The notes: a model not told the origin generated them from the sequence alone. A stretch of DNA of 64,000 bases from Aliterella atlantica CENA595 (GCF_000952155.1 NZ_JYON01000004.1:124001-188000), one strand, 5' to 3'. Shown: positions 50,603 to 60,204, numbered from the stretch's first letter. A program made the numbers and translations.

Positions 50603-51994
50603 TTAAAAGTCAGCACTCAAAGGAGTACGAGGAAAGGGAATAACATCGCGGATATTACCCATCCCCGTCATAAACTGTACCAAGCGCTCAAACCCCAAAC
50701 CAAAGCCAGCATGAGGAACTGTACCAAAACGGCGTAAATCCAAATACCACCACAAATCATCTGGATTTAACCCTTGACTTTGCATTCTTTGCGTCAATAC
50801 ATCTAAACGTTCCTCCCGCTGGGAACCGCCGATAATTTCGCCAATTTTGGGCGCTAAAATATCCATAGCCCTAACTGTCTTTTGGTCATCATTCAAACGC
50901 ATATAGAAAGCTTTGATCCCCGTAGGGTAATCAGTTACGATCGCAGGCTTCTTAAATAACTGTTCGGCTAAATAGCGTTCGTGTTCTGATTGCAAATCTA
51001 AGCCCCAGCTTACAGGATACTCAAAATTGACAGGTGCTTTTTCTAGCAAAGCGATCGCATCTGTATATGTTATGCGTTCAAACTCGTTATTGATAATGTT
51101 TTCCGCCGTTGCGAGTACAGAATCATCAATCCGTTGGTTAAAAAACTCCATATCTTCCGAGCAAGTTTCCATCACGTACTTAAAAACGTGCTGCAAAAAC
51201 GCCTCAGCCAAATCCATATCGCCATGCAAATCGCAGAACGCCATTTCTGGTTCTACCATCCAAAATTCTGCTAAATGCCGAGAAGTATTGGAATTTTCGG
51301 CTCTAAAAGTAGGACCAAAAGTGTAGACATTACTAAATGCCATCGCCATAATCTCAGCCTCTAGCTGCCCGCTGACAGTCAAGTAAGCTTTTCCACCGAA
51401 AAAGTCCTGAGCATAGTCTACGTCGTCTTGCTGCTCTGTTTTGGGAACTTTATTTAAGTCAAAGCTTGTAACGGTAAATAGTTCCCCCGCACCTTCACAA
51501 TCGCTGCGCGTAATTATAGGCGTATGTACCCACAAGAATCCTCTTTCCTGGAAAAACTGGTGGATAGCAGTCGCGCAAGCATTCCTTACCCGAAAAACCG
51601 CGCCAAAAGAATTAGTACGCGATCGCAAATGTCCAATTGTCCGCAAAAATTCAAAAGAGTGGCGTTTTTTTTGCAATGGATAGGTTTCGGGATCGGCTTC
51701 TCCGTAAACTTTAGCTGTTTTTGCCTGCAACTCAATCCTTTGTCCTTTTCCTTGCGAAGGTACTAACACCCCATCTACTTCGACAGAAGCGCCTGTATTT
51801 AGCTGTTTGAGTAATGTTTCATACTCAGGCATTTCGGCATTTAACACGACTTGCAAATTGGAGAGCGAAGAGCCATCATTAATTTCTATAAAGGCGAATC
51901 CCTTCAAATCGCGTTTTGTTCTTACCCAGCCTTGAATAGTCAGCGATTCATCTGGTTGACCGTTTTTCAATATATCTACAATTCTTCTGGTCAT
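50603..51994 (-). CDS. asnS: Asparaginyl-tRNA synthetase
   Basis: This 463-residue class IIb synthetase charges tRNA-Asn. The N-terminal OB-fold has [22 protein letters not shown], motif 2 is [26 protein letters not shown], and motif 3 is [15 protein letters not shown]. The ATG at 51994 is chosen over a TTG two codons upstream. Presence of AsnRS means that asparagine need not be made on tRNA by transamidation. Its leader region carries heptamer repeats. Confidence 0.97.
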   Translation of the reverse strand: MTRRIVDILKNGQPDESLTIQGWVRTKRDLKGFAFIEINDGSSLSNLQVVLNAEMPEYETLLKQLNTGASVEVDGVLVPSQGKGQRIELQAKTAKVYGEADPETYPLQKKRHSFEFLRTIGHLRSRTNSFGAVFRVRNACATAIHQFFQERGFLWVHTPIITRSDCEGAGELFTVTSFDLNKVPKTEQQDDVDYAQDFFGGKAYLTVSGQLEAEIMAMAFSNVYTFGPTFRAENSNTSRHLAEFWMVEPEMAFCDLHGDMDLAEAFLQHVFKYVMETCSEDMEFFNQRIDDSVLATAENIINNEFERITYTDAIALLEKAPVNFEYPVSWGLDLQSEHERYLAEQLFKKPAIVTDYPTGIKAFYMRLNDDQKTVRAMDILAPKIGEIIGGSQREERLDVLTQRMQSQGLNPDDLWWYLDLRRFGTVPHAGFGLGFERLVQFMTGMGNIRDVIPFPRTPLSADF

Positions 51995-52021
51995 TATCAA
52001 AAAGGGTAAAGGTTAAATAAA

Positions 52022-52071
52022 TTGAAAACCCAAGTTTTCAACTCAAAACTCAAAACTCAAAACTCAAAACT
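52022..52071. repeat. Hairpin followed by heptamer tandem repeat upstream of asnS
   Basis: TTGAAAAC (52022-52029) pairs with GTTTTCAA (52034-52041) around CCAA. Then CTCAAAA is repeated four times to 52071. It lies between the coiled-coil gene at 52075 and asnS and resembles the array at 34508-34532. Confidence 0.8.
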
Positions 52072-52074
52072 ATT

Positions 52075-52437
52075 TTAGTTGGCACAAGATTTCAAGATCC
52101 AGCCTACAACAATGCCGAGTCCGCCAAACCTGACTGCTTGCCAAAATGGTTCTTTGAAAATGTCTACTGTAAATAGCTGGCTTTCTAAATTAACTTCAAT
52201 TGCTTCTAACTGCGCTTCAAGTTCTTTTAGTTCTACTTTTAGTTGCGCTGACTTGTTTTTGGCTACTTGAGGTCCAATTTCGTCAATTCTGTTTTTAAGT
52301 TCTGCCTGACGCAGGCGATCGCTCTCTACCTGCGCGTAACGCTGTTTAAGAGCAACTAAGGCTGATTCTACTTCAGCCAAACTTTGAGCGATATCTACTG
52401 ATGCATCTGAGGCTGACGACTCTGGAGGCGGTTGCAT
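52075..52437 (-). CDS. Coiled-coil protein with C-terminal membrane anchor
   Basis: This 120-residue protein has a low-complexity acidic start, a long predicted coiled coil from about 18 to 85 (SLAEVESALVALKQRYAQVE, LKVELKELEAQLEAIEVNLE), then a C-terminal hydrophobic anchor AVRFGGLGIVVGWILKSCAN. The tail-anchored layout suggests a membrane-associated scaffold. No family name can be given with confidence. It is divergent from the DUF6439-type gene, 34 bp away, and is likely co-transcribed with asnS. Confidence 0.7.
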   Translation of the reverse strand: MQPPPESSASDASVDIAQSLAEVESALVALKQRYAQVESDRLRQAELKNRIDEIGPQVAKNKSAQLKVELKELEAQLEAIEVNLESQLFTVDIFKEPFWQAVRFGGLGIVVGWILKSCAN

Positions 52438-52471
52438 ATTAAGCTTGATACAGTAGGACTAATCAACATTT

Positions 52472-52774
52472 ATGCCCAATCTTATGCTTGAAAGTACCAA
52501 AACAGTTAAGACTGCTAACATTAACGACCTCAGTACCCTAGAATTGGCTCAAGCTTTGATGGAGAGGCTAACTATCTCCCCCAACGACTGGCATAAGTTA
52601 AAGTCTAACCGCAAAGCTCGCGCTAGCGAACAAACTGCCGCCGCCCTAGTATTTCTATTAAAGCAGAACCCCGAAGAAGCCCTCTTAAGACTGCAACAAG
52701 CAACAGGCTGGCTAGATCGTTCTATTTCTGCCCCACCCTGCCCTACACACGGCTCTCAAGCCTCAGACAAATAA
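52472..52774 (+). CDS. Small conserved cyanobacterial protein (DUF6439 type)
   Basis: This 100-residue protein contains LSTLELAQALMERLTISPND, WHKLKSNRKARASEQTAAAL and ATGWLDRSISAPPCPTH, a pattern I recognise from a conserved cyanobacterial family of unknown function. It is helical and soluble. A dispersed repeat begins 12 bp after its stop. An internal ATG at codon 5 is an alternative start. Confidence 0.75.
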   Translation: MPNLMLESTKTVKTANINDLSTLELAQALMERLTISPNDWHKLKSNRKARASEQTAAALVFLLKQNPEEALLRLQQATGWLDRSISAPPCPTHGSQASDK

Positions 52775-52785
52775 TCGTATATCCA

Positions 52786-52905
52786 TGCGCGGCAGGTGCT
52801 ACAAGTCGGCAAAGCCGACGACAGTCGCCTCAAGTCGGGAAACCCGCCCACAGCGCTGTCTCCCCAACGCACTGCCTTGTCCATCCGCGTGCATCTGCGT
52901 TCGCT
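52786..52905. repeat. Dispersed repeat, long version
   Basis: It starts TGCGCGGCAGGTGCTACAAG and continues TCGGCAAAGCCG, as in the copy at 27501. A 45-bp segment absent there follows (with GTCGGGAAACCCGCC), then the shared end ACTGCCTTGTCCATC and ATCTGCGTTC. It contains small inverted pairs such as CGGCaaaGCCG and CGGGaaaCCCG. It reaches the stop codon of the anti-sigma gene. Confidence 0.8.
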
Positions 52906-53350
52906 AATGAACCAACGGGAAACGAAAACGCGAAACTTGCTTACCCAACCTCAACTCTGTCCCTGCTGAATTCCATTCCACTTGGTCAAAAATAGTCTTA
53001 AGAATGCACATCCCGCGACCGTTTTCCGACACTTCTGGCGGTAGGTATTCTGTGGGATCGCAGTTATACTCAGTTGGAGGATTGAAACCGCAACCTTGAT
53101 CGCAAATTTCCCACCAGTAATGATCGTCAACGATAAAAAAGCGGACGATCACAACTTTACTGGGATCGAGATTATTGCCGTGTTTTGCAGCATTTACCAA
53201 AGCTTCCTGGAGTCCTAATCTAAGCTCGGCGTGCCATTTATCCGGCACGTCTGCTAGTAGTAAATCTAGAATTGGACAAAGGTACAAAGTAGAAGCAAAG
53301 CTAATAGTTCCGCAATTGCGCCCAACTGGACGCGGTGAAATGGTAATCAC
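52904..53350 (-). CDS. Anti-sigma regulatory factor, RsbW-like HATPase
   Basis: This 148-residue protein is a single GHKL ATP-binding domain. The N-box is LQEALVNAAKHGNN (near 47-60), the G1 box DQGCGF (near 84-89) and the G2 box NGRGMCILK (near 109-117). Such proteins bind sigma factors or anti-anti-sigma proteins and phosphorylate the latter on Ser. The target is not encoded nearby. The start is GTG. Its last codons lie in a dispersed repeat, so the extreme C-terminus may be repeat-derived. Confidence 0.88.
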   Translation of the reverse strand: MITISPRPVGRNCGTISFASTLYLCPILDLLLADVPDKWHAELRLGLQEALVNAAKHGNNLDPSKVVIVRFFIVDDHYWWEICDQGCGFNPPTEYNCDPTEYLPPEVSENGRGMCILKTIFDQVEWNSAGTELRLGKQVSRFRFPLVH

Positions 53351-53679
53351 TACAACAACCCCGTAGCTTTTGGCGAGACATTAATTTGCTAGCGTACTGG
53401 TATGCAACATGACTGCATATCTATCATGCTTTACTAAATCTTGCAAATAGCAAATATTTGAGCAGAAGTAATAAAAACCCTGGGCGTTTTGTTCTTCGCC
53501 AAAATTGAATGTTAAATATGCAGTCATTAACTAAATTTCTAAATGGCAAAAGCATGGTAAACCAGGGGTATCTGCCAGTGTTTGTAGTAGATATCTTGTC
53601 CGGTGACTAGAATTATCTACTTTTGTAGACTTGTCTGACTGATTCGTTGCAGACTATTTTTATCTTAGCATTGCTTGCA
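53351..53679. other. 329-bp intergenic region
   Basis: The region lies between two minus-strand genes. I find no tRNA-like cloverleaf, terminator with T-tract or open frame of note. A mixed-composition stretch near 53560-53610 contains GCATGGTAAACC and ATCTGCCAG but no clear dyad. A promoter for the anti-sigma gene must be here. Confidence 0.4.
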
Positions 53680-55086
53680 TTAATCCCCAAATACTTTCTT
53701 CACGAAGGCTACACATTCGACGTGAGCCGTTTGGGGAAAGAAGTCCGCAGGTTGGACATAAGTCAACTCATATTTACCTGATTGGCATAGCAACTTGAGA
53801 TCGCGAGCTAGAGTAGCGCTTTTGCAACTAACATAGACAATACATTCCGGCGCAGTTTGAATTAAAGTATCAATAACTGCGCGATCGCATCCTTGACGCG
53901 GGGGATCGAGCAAAACTATATCTGGAGCCACATTCAACTGCGGTAATAACTCTTCTACCGTTCCTACCTGGAATGTTGCGTTGGTAATCTGATTTTGCTG
54001 GGCGTTGACTCTAGCTTGTTCTACAGCAGCTAATTGCACTTCTAACCCAATTGCCTGTTTTACATATTGCGCCAACGGCAAAGTTAACGTGCCAATACCA
54101 CAATAAGCATCGACTAACACCTCATGTCCTTGCAAATTGAGTTGTTGCTTCATTACTTCTAGCAAAGCCTCAGCCGACTCTGTATATACTTGGAAAAATG
54201 TATCGGGCAAAATCTGAAATTCTAAACCAGCAAATTCCTCTAACAAATACGGCTGCCCAGCAATACAACGAGTTTCTTGCCCAAATATAGTATTAGTGCG
54301 ATCGCTCTGGCAATTAAGCGCCACACCTACCAATTGCGGATATCTATCCAACCATTCTTGGGCTTGCTCTGTAATATTAAGTAAATTCCAGTCTGTAACT
54401 ACCAAAGTTAGCAGCATTTCCCCAGTACGCCGACCAATTCTTAGCCCCAAATGACGCAACTTGCCTTGATGGCGGCTTTCGTTGTATATTGACCATCCCC
54501 GCTTGTAAATATCTTGCTTTATTTCCTTGAGCAGCGGATTTAGGCGTTCATCTTGCACCGGACATTGATTGAGATTAATTAAATGGTGAGTGCCTTTTTG
54601 GTAATAACCTGCTTGCACTTGTCCCTGAGAGGATCTACTTAATGGATAAGTAACTTTGTTGCGATAGCCTAAAGCCACAGGCGGTAAAAGGACGGGTTGT
54701 ACAGGTAGATTGGTAAACCCGCCAATGCGTTCTAAAGCTTGAATAACTTGATTTTTCTTCGCTTCTAGCTGATATTCGTAGTTAATATGCTGCCACTGAC
54801 AGCCGCCGCACTTATCAGCCACAATGCAGCTAGGGCGGATGCGGTGGGGAGATGGAACTAAAATTTCTTGTATCTTGGCGTGGGCGTACTGCGCCTTGAC
54901 ACGGACGAGCCGAGCTAAAATGCGATCGCCTGGAACTGTATCCGGTACGAATACAACGCGATCGTTATAGCGTCCCACACCATCGCCAGAATCGCTCAAA
55001 TCGTTAATATCTAACTCTATTAATTTGCCTTGCTGCCAATCTTGATGACTTGGAGCATGGGGATCGGACAACGGAGTTAAAGACAT
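53680..55086 (-). CDS. rlmD: 23S rRNA (uracil-C5)-methyltransferase, RlmD/RumA type
   Basis: This 468-residue TrmA-family enzyme has an N-terminal TRAM domain, then the Fe-S cysteine region CIVADKCGGCQWQH (C-x5-C-x2-C) and a fourth candidate in NQCPVQDE. The SAM motif VDAYCGIGTLTLPLA, the PPRQGCD motif and the catalytic Cys in VYVSCKSATLARDL complete it. It methylates U1939-type uracils in 23S rRNA using SAM. RlmC/RlmD distinction is not certain from sequence. It is divergent from apcD. Confidence 0.93.
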   Translation of the reverse strand: MSLTPLSDPHAPSHQDWQQGKLIELDINDLSDSGDGVGRYNDRVVFVPDTVPGDRILARLVRVKAQYAHAKIQEILVPSPHRIRPSCIVADKCGGCQWQHINYEYQLEAKKNQVIQALERIGGFTNLPVQPVLLPPVALGYRNKVTYPLSRSSQGQVQAGYYQKGTHHLINLNQCPVQDERLNPLLKEIKQDIYKRGWSIYNESRHQGKLRHLGLRIGRRTGEMLLTLVVTDWNLLNITEQAQEWLDRYPQLVGVALNCQSDRTNTIFGQETRCIAGQPYLLEEFAGLEFQILPDTFFQVYTESAEALLEVMKQQLNLQGHEVLVDAYCGIGTLTLPLAQYVKQAIGLEVQLAAVEQARVNAQQNQITNATFQVGTVEELLPQLNVAPDIVLLDPPRQGCDRAVIDTLIQTAPECIVYVSCKSATLARDLKLLCQSGKYELTYVQPADFFPQTAHVECVAFVKKVFGD

Positions 55087-55159
55087 AGTGTTAAATTCTC
55101 TTTATTTGTGTACGTAGACTTAGTTAAACTACAAATGATATTCAGTTAGCAAAATTAAC

Positions 55160-55645
55160 ATGAGTGTAGTTAGCCAACTTATTCTTCAAGCCGACGACGA
55201 GCTTCGCTACCCTAGCACAGGCGAACTCAAGAGCATCAAAGAGTTTTTACAGACAGGCGAACAGCGGATGCGAATTGCCGCTACCCTGGCTGAAAACGAG
55301 AAAAAAATTGTCCAACAAGCCAGCAAACAGCTTTGGCAAAAGCGCCCTGACTTTATTGCTCCTGGCGGTAACGCTTATGGCGAACGGCAAAGAGCTTTGT
55401 GTCTGCGCGATTACGGTTGGTACTTGCGCCTAATTACTTATGGCGTATTGGCTGGGGACAAAGAACCAATCGAAAAAATCGGTTTAATCGGCGTGCGCGA
55501 AATGTATAATTCCTTAGGCGTTCCCGTACCTGGGATGGTAGAGTCTATTCGCTGTTTGAAAACGGCGGCTTTAGACTTGATGAGCGCTGAAGATGCAGCC
55601 GAAGCAGCACCTTACTTTGATTACATTATTCAGTCAATGTCGTAA
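55160..55645 (+). CDS. apcD: Allophycocyanin alpha-B chain (ApcD)
   Basis: This 161-residue phycobiliprotein carries one phycocyanobilin on C81 ([14 protein letters not shown]). It is a low-energy terminal emitter in the phycobilisome core that passes excitation mainly to photosystem I. The N-terminal [20 protein letters not shown] and [20 protein letters not shown] fit ApcD, not ApcA. It stands alone, away from the apcABC operon, as is usual. A large inverted repeat lies downstream. Confidence 0.96.
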   Translation: MSVVSQLILQADDELRYPSTGELKSIKEFLQTGEQRMRIAATLAENEKKIVQQASKQLWQKRPDFIAPGGNAYGERQRALCLRDYGWYLRLITYGVLAGDKEPIEKIGLIGVREMYNSLGVPVPGMVESIRCLKTAALDLMSAEDAAEAAPYFDYIIQSMS

Positions 55646-55736
55646 GGCTGAACATGGTTAAGAAGCTGTTGTGATAAATGTGTACGCGGCTAAATTTTTT
55701 AGCTTGTTACACTAAAATTCTAAACTTTTTACTTGC

Positions 55737-55803
55737 TTCCCCACTGGTGGCGGCTGAATCTAGCAATTATTGTTAGTTCGTCCGCAAATGGTGGGGAAAT
55801 TTT
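55737..55803. terminator. Large inverted repeat between convergent apcD and glycosyltransferase
   Basis: TTCCCCAC (55737-55744) pairs with GTGGGGAA (55791-55798). An inner GCGG (55750-55753) pairs with CCGC (55782-55785). A TTTT follows on the plus side. It is suited to bidirectional termination of convergent genes. Confidence 0.6.
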
Positions 55804-55806
55804 GAT

Positions 55807-55840
55807 CGAACGCAGATGCACGCAGATGAACGCAGATGAA
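55807..55840. repeat. Tandem decamer repeat, unit ACGCAGATGA
   Basis: Three units (AACGCAGATG, CACGCAGATG, AACGCAGATG) lie in a row and are related to 23943-23974 and to the outer parts of the repeats at 27488 and 52786. They sit just after the end of the convergent glycosyltransferase gene. Confidence 0.75.
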
Positions 55841-55843
55841 ATA

Positions 55844-56938
55844 CTATACTTGGGCAACAGGTGTATTGATGATGTCTCTAAACCATTGCTCGAAGCGATC
55901 GCCTAATGCCTCTACAGAATACTCTGTTTCCGCACTCTGGCGGCAGGTGTAGCGGTCGATTTTTGATAAATTGGCGATCGCCTCAACTAACCCAGCAACG
56001 CTGTCGGGTTCCACCAAAAACCCCGTCTTACCATCTTGGACGATCTCCGCTGGACCTCCGCGCTGATAAGATATAACAGGAACGCCGCAAGCTAGCGCTT
56101 CTATTGCTACATTGCCAAAAGCTTCTACCCAACGGGGAGTCATTAACAATGCTTTACATTGGCGTAATTGCTGCTGCATATCCGTAGTAGACAAAAACCC
56201 CAAGTATTCAATTGGTGCATCGGGGTAATTTTGACAAATTTGTTGCCAATAATCCTCATCCTGCATTTTGCCCATAATTTTTAGCGGCGTATTCGCAATT
56301 TGCGCCGCCTCGACTGCATCTTCTAAGGCTTTTTCTGGGGCAATTCTACCTAACCAAGCTAAATAATTTTCGGGTTCTGGGCAAAACTGATATAAAGACA
56401 AATCGATCCCGCTACTCAAACAAGGACATTGCTGGAGGTTAAAAGTTGCCGCCTGAGAAGGTGTATAGAAGCCAATCGTTCCAGGAAAATCGCTAGCAAC
56501 TTTAGTCACAATTTCGTCCATCGCTTCAGACAAAGAACCCATACTAATAAAATGGGCGATCGCAACGCCAAAAAAAGGTGTCAGATACAACGGCAGCCAA
56601 TCGTAAGCAAAATTAACAATTAAGTCATACTCGTTTTGGACTTGCCGCGCGTATTCCCACATATTTGCTAGCAGGGAATTATCGGGCATCATAATCGGCG
56701 TATTGCGTTCCTGACTTTGGGCAATAATCTGCACGTTACCAGGAATTTCGACTATCGGCAGTTGAGGAAACTTAGAACCAATAGGCGCGACAATTTGCAC
56801 AGTATGCCCGCGCCGCAGCATTTCTTGAGCGATATTAAACAAACTTAGTTCAACTCCGCCGCCTACTCCTGTACCTAAAGGTCCAACTGGAGTAGAGACA
56901 AATAGTAATTTGAGGATGTTTTGAGAATTAGTAGTCAA
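55844..56938 (-). CDS. Glycosyltransferase family 4 protein
   Basis: This 364-residue GT-B enzyme has the acceptor-side glycine-rich loop GPLGTGVGGGVELSLFNIAQEM, a central YLAWLGRIAPEKALEDAVEAAQ and the nucleotide-sugar site PRWVEAFGNVAIEALACGVPVI. The family transfers sugars from NDP-sugars to lipids, polysaccharides or small molecules; the acceptor is unknown. It has no signal peptide. It is convergent with apcD and co-directional with the DUF5996 gene, 74 bp away. Confidence 0.88.
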   Translation of the reverse strand: MTTNSQNILKLLFVSTPVGPLGTGVGGGVELSLFNIAQEMLRRGHTVQIVAPIGSKFPQLPIVEIPGNVQIIAQSQERNTPIMMPDNSLLANMWEYARQVQNEYDLIVNFAYDWLPLYLTPFFGVAIAHFISMGSLSEAMDEIVTKVASDFPGTIGFYTPSQAATFNLQQCPCLSSGIDLSLYQFCPEPENYLAWLGRIAPEKALEDAVEAAQIANTPLKIMGKMQDEDYWQQICQNYPDAPIEYLGFLSTTDMQQQLRQCKALLMTPRWVEAFGNVAIEALACGVPVISYQRGGPAEIVQDGKTGFLVEPDSVAGLVEAIANLSKIDRYTCRQSAETEYSVEALGDRFEQWFRDIINTPVAQV

Positions 56939-57012
56939 AATAATTCGTACTTTAAAAGCGTCAAGCTTGTTCCTAAATAATTATGAATGCGCCAGTATCT
57001 TCTTGTTAAGAC

Positions 57013-57918
57013 TCAACGCTCTAATGCTTGACGATCCCAGTTAGCTAGGTTTGCTCCCGCTTCGTATGTACTCTGCATAAATTCTAGTAGTACCCGCTGC
57101 GGCGATTCTGCTTGGCGCATATCGTCATACATCAATATAAATTCTGACATTTCTGCACTGTAAAATGCATTATGAGGGCGAATTAGCTCTTTATCTAACC
57201 CTAGTGGCGCTGGCACAGTATAAGAATAAAAAGCTGGTGCTTGAATAGGACCGCTACCAGTCCAAAAACCGTGACTAATTACTTCGTGGGAATAGGCTTC
57301 ACGCGTAATAGCATCTGTTTGGGCGCGCTCTGGGGCGCGTCTTCCGGAAAAGCGCGTCACTGCTAAGTCAAAACTACCCCAAAAAAAATGTACGGGGCTG
57401 CATTTACCAATAAATCGCGCTCTAAACTCTTTAAATATTTTGTCTGTTTGCATGAGTATTTGCCACCAGCGCTCGACATATTCCCTGTCATAAGAACTAT
57501 GTTGGCGATCTTCAGCAAAGGGAATCGGATTTGGTACTTCATCTGGGAGGGCGCGAATTTTTACCTCGATTCCCAAAGACTGCAATACAGCCATCAATTC
57601 TTGGTAAAATTCAGCTACAGATTTGGGTTCTAAGGCTATATGGGCGATCGCTCCACTGCTAGTATGAATTACTAATTGATGGTCGATGAAGTCAAATAAT
57701 ATTTCAAAATTTTGCTGTTGGTAAGGAATCGTCGATGTAGTAAGTCCGCGTGCATTTACATATAGCGGTACTTGCCACCAGTGGTTTAGCTTCGGACTAA
57801 GTGTCAGCCGAATTTTGCCCACAATTTGCGTCCACATATGCAGCGTGTAGTAAGTGTCTTTCCACTGGGGTAGGGGCAGTGCAGGCAAAACTACAGTAGA
57901 AGCAGTGCTTTCATTCAT
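57013..57918 (-). CDS. DUF5996 family protein
   Basis: This 301-residue soluble protein has the segments LPQWKDTYYTLHMWTQIVGK, LNHWWQVPLYVNARGLTTSTIP, FFWGSFDLAVTRFSGRRAP and YSHEVISHGFWTGSG, typical of DUF5996. The conserved His, Arg and Trp clusters suggest an enzyme, but no reaction is known. It starts 74 bp before the EamA transporter gene end on the same strand. Confidence 0.85.
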   Translation of the reverse strand: MNESTASTVVLPALPLPQWKDTYYTLHMWTQIVGKIRLTLSPKLNHWWQVPLYVNARGLTTSTIPYQQQNFEILFDFIDHQLVIHTSSGAIAHIALEPKSVAEFYQELMAVLQSLGIEVKIRALPDEVPNPIPFAEDRQHSSYDREYVERWWQILMQTDKIFKEFRARFIGKCSPVHFFWGSFDLAVTRFSGRRAPERAQTDAITREAYSHEVISHGFWTGSGPIQAPAFYSYTVPAPLGLDKELIRPHNAFYSAEMSEFILMYDDMRQAESPQRVLLEFMQSTYEAGANLANWDRQALER

Positions 57919-57992
57919 TATTTGATGCCCAATATAGACTTTTCACTTGTTAAAAAGTCTATAGCTTTAGCATGGATGTGGATACGGGCAGA

Positions 57993-59027
57993 TTACAAAA
58001 CTTCTGGTTCTGATTTTTTAATCGAGACATTTACAGCAGAAGAGTCGAGAACGCGCCGCGAGTCGGGATTAATATCTGTAACTTTGTTACCTAAATCAGC
58101 CAAGAAGTCGCGTTGATTAATTAAATAAATACTTACCAATGTCAAACTAACTCCCATCCACTGCAAAGGACTGAGAAATTCGCCTAAAAACAAGTTGCCA
58201 AATAATAAGGCAAATACAGGTGTCAGGAAAGTTAGCGAACTCAGACTTGTTAAGCTACCGCTAGCAGCGAAGTAGAAAAATAAGCCATAAGCGATCGCAC
58301 TCCCGAATATAGTCGCATATCCTAGCGCCAGCCACCCAGTTAAATCGATTTGCGCCCATTGCCCAGATTCCCAGCTACCAGACAATACAAATAGCGGTAA
58401 GCCGCCCAAAATCATGTGCCAGCCCGTCGCTACTACCGGATCGGCGTAGCGGCAGACAAAGCGAATAAATACCGTCCCTACAGCCATCGACAACGCCGCT
58501 AATAGCATCAACCATTCACCGTTGGTAAATAATTGCTGCCAACTGCCCACAATGGCGATCGCATCTTGATTTAACAAGTTCAAAATCCAAGCATCGGGCA
58601 AGCCAATCAAACTAATGCCAGTTACGCCGATAGCGAGTCCTAGCCAACCCCATAAGCCAATGCGATCGCCAAATAACCATAATGATAGTAAAGCCACTGC
58701 TAATGGCTGAGAATCAATCATCACAGACCCCAAACCCGCCCCAGTTCTAACTAATCCTTCGGCGAGAAAGCCTTGAAACATTGCCCCGTCTACTAAAGCA
58801 AATAAGGCAATCCACAGCCAAGCCTGCCAACTTTTCGGCTGGGGTCTACCAGCGATCGCTGCCCACGCCAGAACTAGCATTCCGGCTGGTACTAAACGCA
58901 CTCCTGCCATAAATAAAGGCGTTGTATGGGGTATTACTCCTTTCATTGCTACCATTGCCGTCCCCCAGAGGAAAAAGGGCGCAATGAGTAATAGAGGCGA
59001 TCGCAAATGGGTATCTTTTAGCTGCAT
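57993..59027 (-). CDS. EamA/DMT-family transporter
   Basis: This 344-residue protein has ten hydrophobic segments in two repeated halves, with EamA motifs such as FFLWGTAMVAMKG near the start and YTIFGSAIAYGLFFY and FLTPVFALLFGNLFLGE in the second half. DMT exporters move amino acids or metabolites out of the cell. The C-terminal 30 residues are cytoplasmic and charged. The substrate is not predictable. Confidence 0.9.
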   Translation of the reverse strand: MQLKDTHLRSPLLLIAPFFLWGTAMVAMKGVIPHTTPLFMAGVRLVPAGMLVLAWAAIAGRPQPKSWQAWLWIALFALVDGAMFQGFLAEGLVRTGAGLGSVMIDSQPLAVALLSLWLFGDRIGLWGWLGLAIGVTGISLIGLPDAWILNLLNQDAIAIVGSWQQLFTNGEWLMLLAALSMAVGTVFIRFVCRYADPVVATGWHMILGGLPLFVLSGSWESGQWAQIDLTGWLALGYATIFGSAIAYGLFFYFAASGSLTSLSSLTFLTPVFALLFGNLFLGEFLSPLQWMGVSLTLVSIYLINQRDFLADLGNKVTDINPDSRRVLDSSAVNVSIKKSEPEVL

Positions 59028-59191
59028 GGAAGTTCGGGCAAGGCATTTCCTTCAATTCTATCTAATTATGTATTTTTATTAAGGTTCTGCTAGCTGCGTT
59101 ACCAAACTAGAGGGGTGTAAATAAGGCAAACTAGAGAAAGACAGCAAATTTGCTGCATCCTATTATTTAAGAATTTCTGGTTTGACTGCAC

Positions 59192-60049
59192 ATGGTTTGG
59201 CCCTTTAAGCCTCGGTTTCAAAAACAAATTGCTCGGATTGAAGTAAATGGCGCGATCGGTAGTGCGACTCGCAAACAAGTATTAGAAGCACTAAAAACAG
59301 TTGAGGAAAAGCGGTTTCCAGCTTTATTACTCCGCATCGATAGCCCTGGCGGTACGGTAGGAGATTCCCAAGAAATTTATAGCGCCTTGAAGCGTCTGCG
59401 CTCCAAAGTCAAAATTGTTGCTAGTTTCGGCAATATTTCCGCATCTGGCGGTGTTTACATTGGCATGGGTGCAGAACATATTATGGCAAATCCAGGCACA
59501 ATTACAGGCAGTATTGGCGTAATTTTGCGGGGCAATAACTTAGAGCGCTTGTTAGATAAAGTTGGCGTATCGTTTAAAGTAGTCAAATCTGGTCCTTATA
59601 AAGACATTTTGGCATTCGATCGCCAATTAACTGAGCCAGAAGAGCATATTCTGCAGGAATTAATTGATACTAGCTACCAACAATTTGTGCAAACAGTCGC
59701 CGAGGCTAGAAACTTAACGTTGGAAACAGTAAGAAGCTTTGCTGACGGGCGCATCTTTACCGGACAACAAGCTGTAGAGTTAGGCGTTGTCGATCGCTTG
59801 GGAACAGAAGAAGATGCTCGTCGCTGGGCTGCAGAATTAGTCGGACTTGACCCTGAGAAAACAAAATGCTACACCTTGGAAGAACGCAAACCACTATTGA
59901 CGCGCTTGCTATCTAATAGCAGCACCGAACAAAGGATTCTTCCCCAAATTCTAAACAACCGTCAATTATCAGGTTTGGCGATGGGGCTTGATTGGTTAGA
60001 GTTTGAGCTATCCACTAGCGGACTACCGTTATGGCTATATAGACCATAA
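59192..60049 (+). CDS. sppA: Signal peptide peptidase SppA, short form
   Basis: This 285-residue serine protease has RIDSPGGTVGDSQEIY (49-64), nucleophile S85 in ISASGGVYIG and general base K137 in KSGPYKDI. The Ser-Lys separation of 52 equals that of the Bacillus enzyme. It degrades cleaved signal peptides in or at the membrane. There is only a weak N-terminal hydrophobic region, so it may be soluble or peripherally bound. A perfect hairpin follows. Confidence 0.94.
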   Translation: MVWPFKPRFQKQIARIEVNGAIGSATRKQVLEALKTVEEKRFPALLLRIDSPGGTVGDSQEIYSALKRLRSKVKIVASFGNISASGGVYIGMGAEHIMANPGTITGSIGVILRGNNLERLLDKVGVSFKVVKSGPYKDILAFDRQLTEPEEHILQELIDTSYQQFVQTVAEARNLTLETVRSFADGRIFTGQQAVELGVVDRLGTEEDARRWAAELVGLDPEKTKCYTLEERKPLLTRLLSNSSTEQRILPQILNNRQLSGLAMGLDWLEFELSTSGLPLWLYRP

Positions 60050-60090
60050 TTTCAGTACAGATGTGAAGCGTAAGTTACATTGACGCGCGG

Positions 60091-60113
60091 ATTTTGGAGG
60101 AAACCTCCAAAAT
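60091..60113 (+). terminator. Perfect hairpin after sppA
   Basis: ATTTTGGAGG (60091-60100), AAA, CCTCCAAAAT (60104-60113) make a 10-bp perfect stem with a 3-nt loop. Outer ACGCGC (60083-60088) and GCGCGT (60120-60125) extend it imperfectly. There is no T-tract, so termination is less certain. Confidence 0.5.
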
Positions 60114-60204
60114 TAGATAGCGCGTTGACACCTCATTAAACTGGAAAATGGATAACATAACAACAAAAAGTAAAAACTGATATTAATTTAAGGGGGGCTT
60201 GGGC

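Noticed and set aside
53680..55086. tRNA-specific TrmA in place of an rRNA methyltransferase
   Set aside because: The Fe-S cysteine cluster and TRAM domain point to RlmD/RlmC types.
57922..58116. 64-codon plus-strand frame between the DUF5996 and EamA genes
   Set aside because: It is mostly the shadow of the transporter C-terminus.
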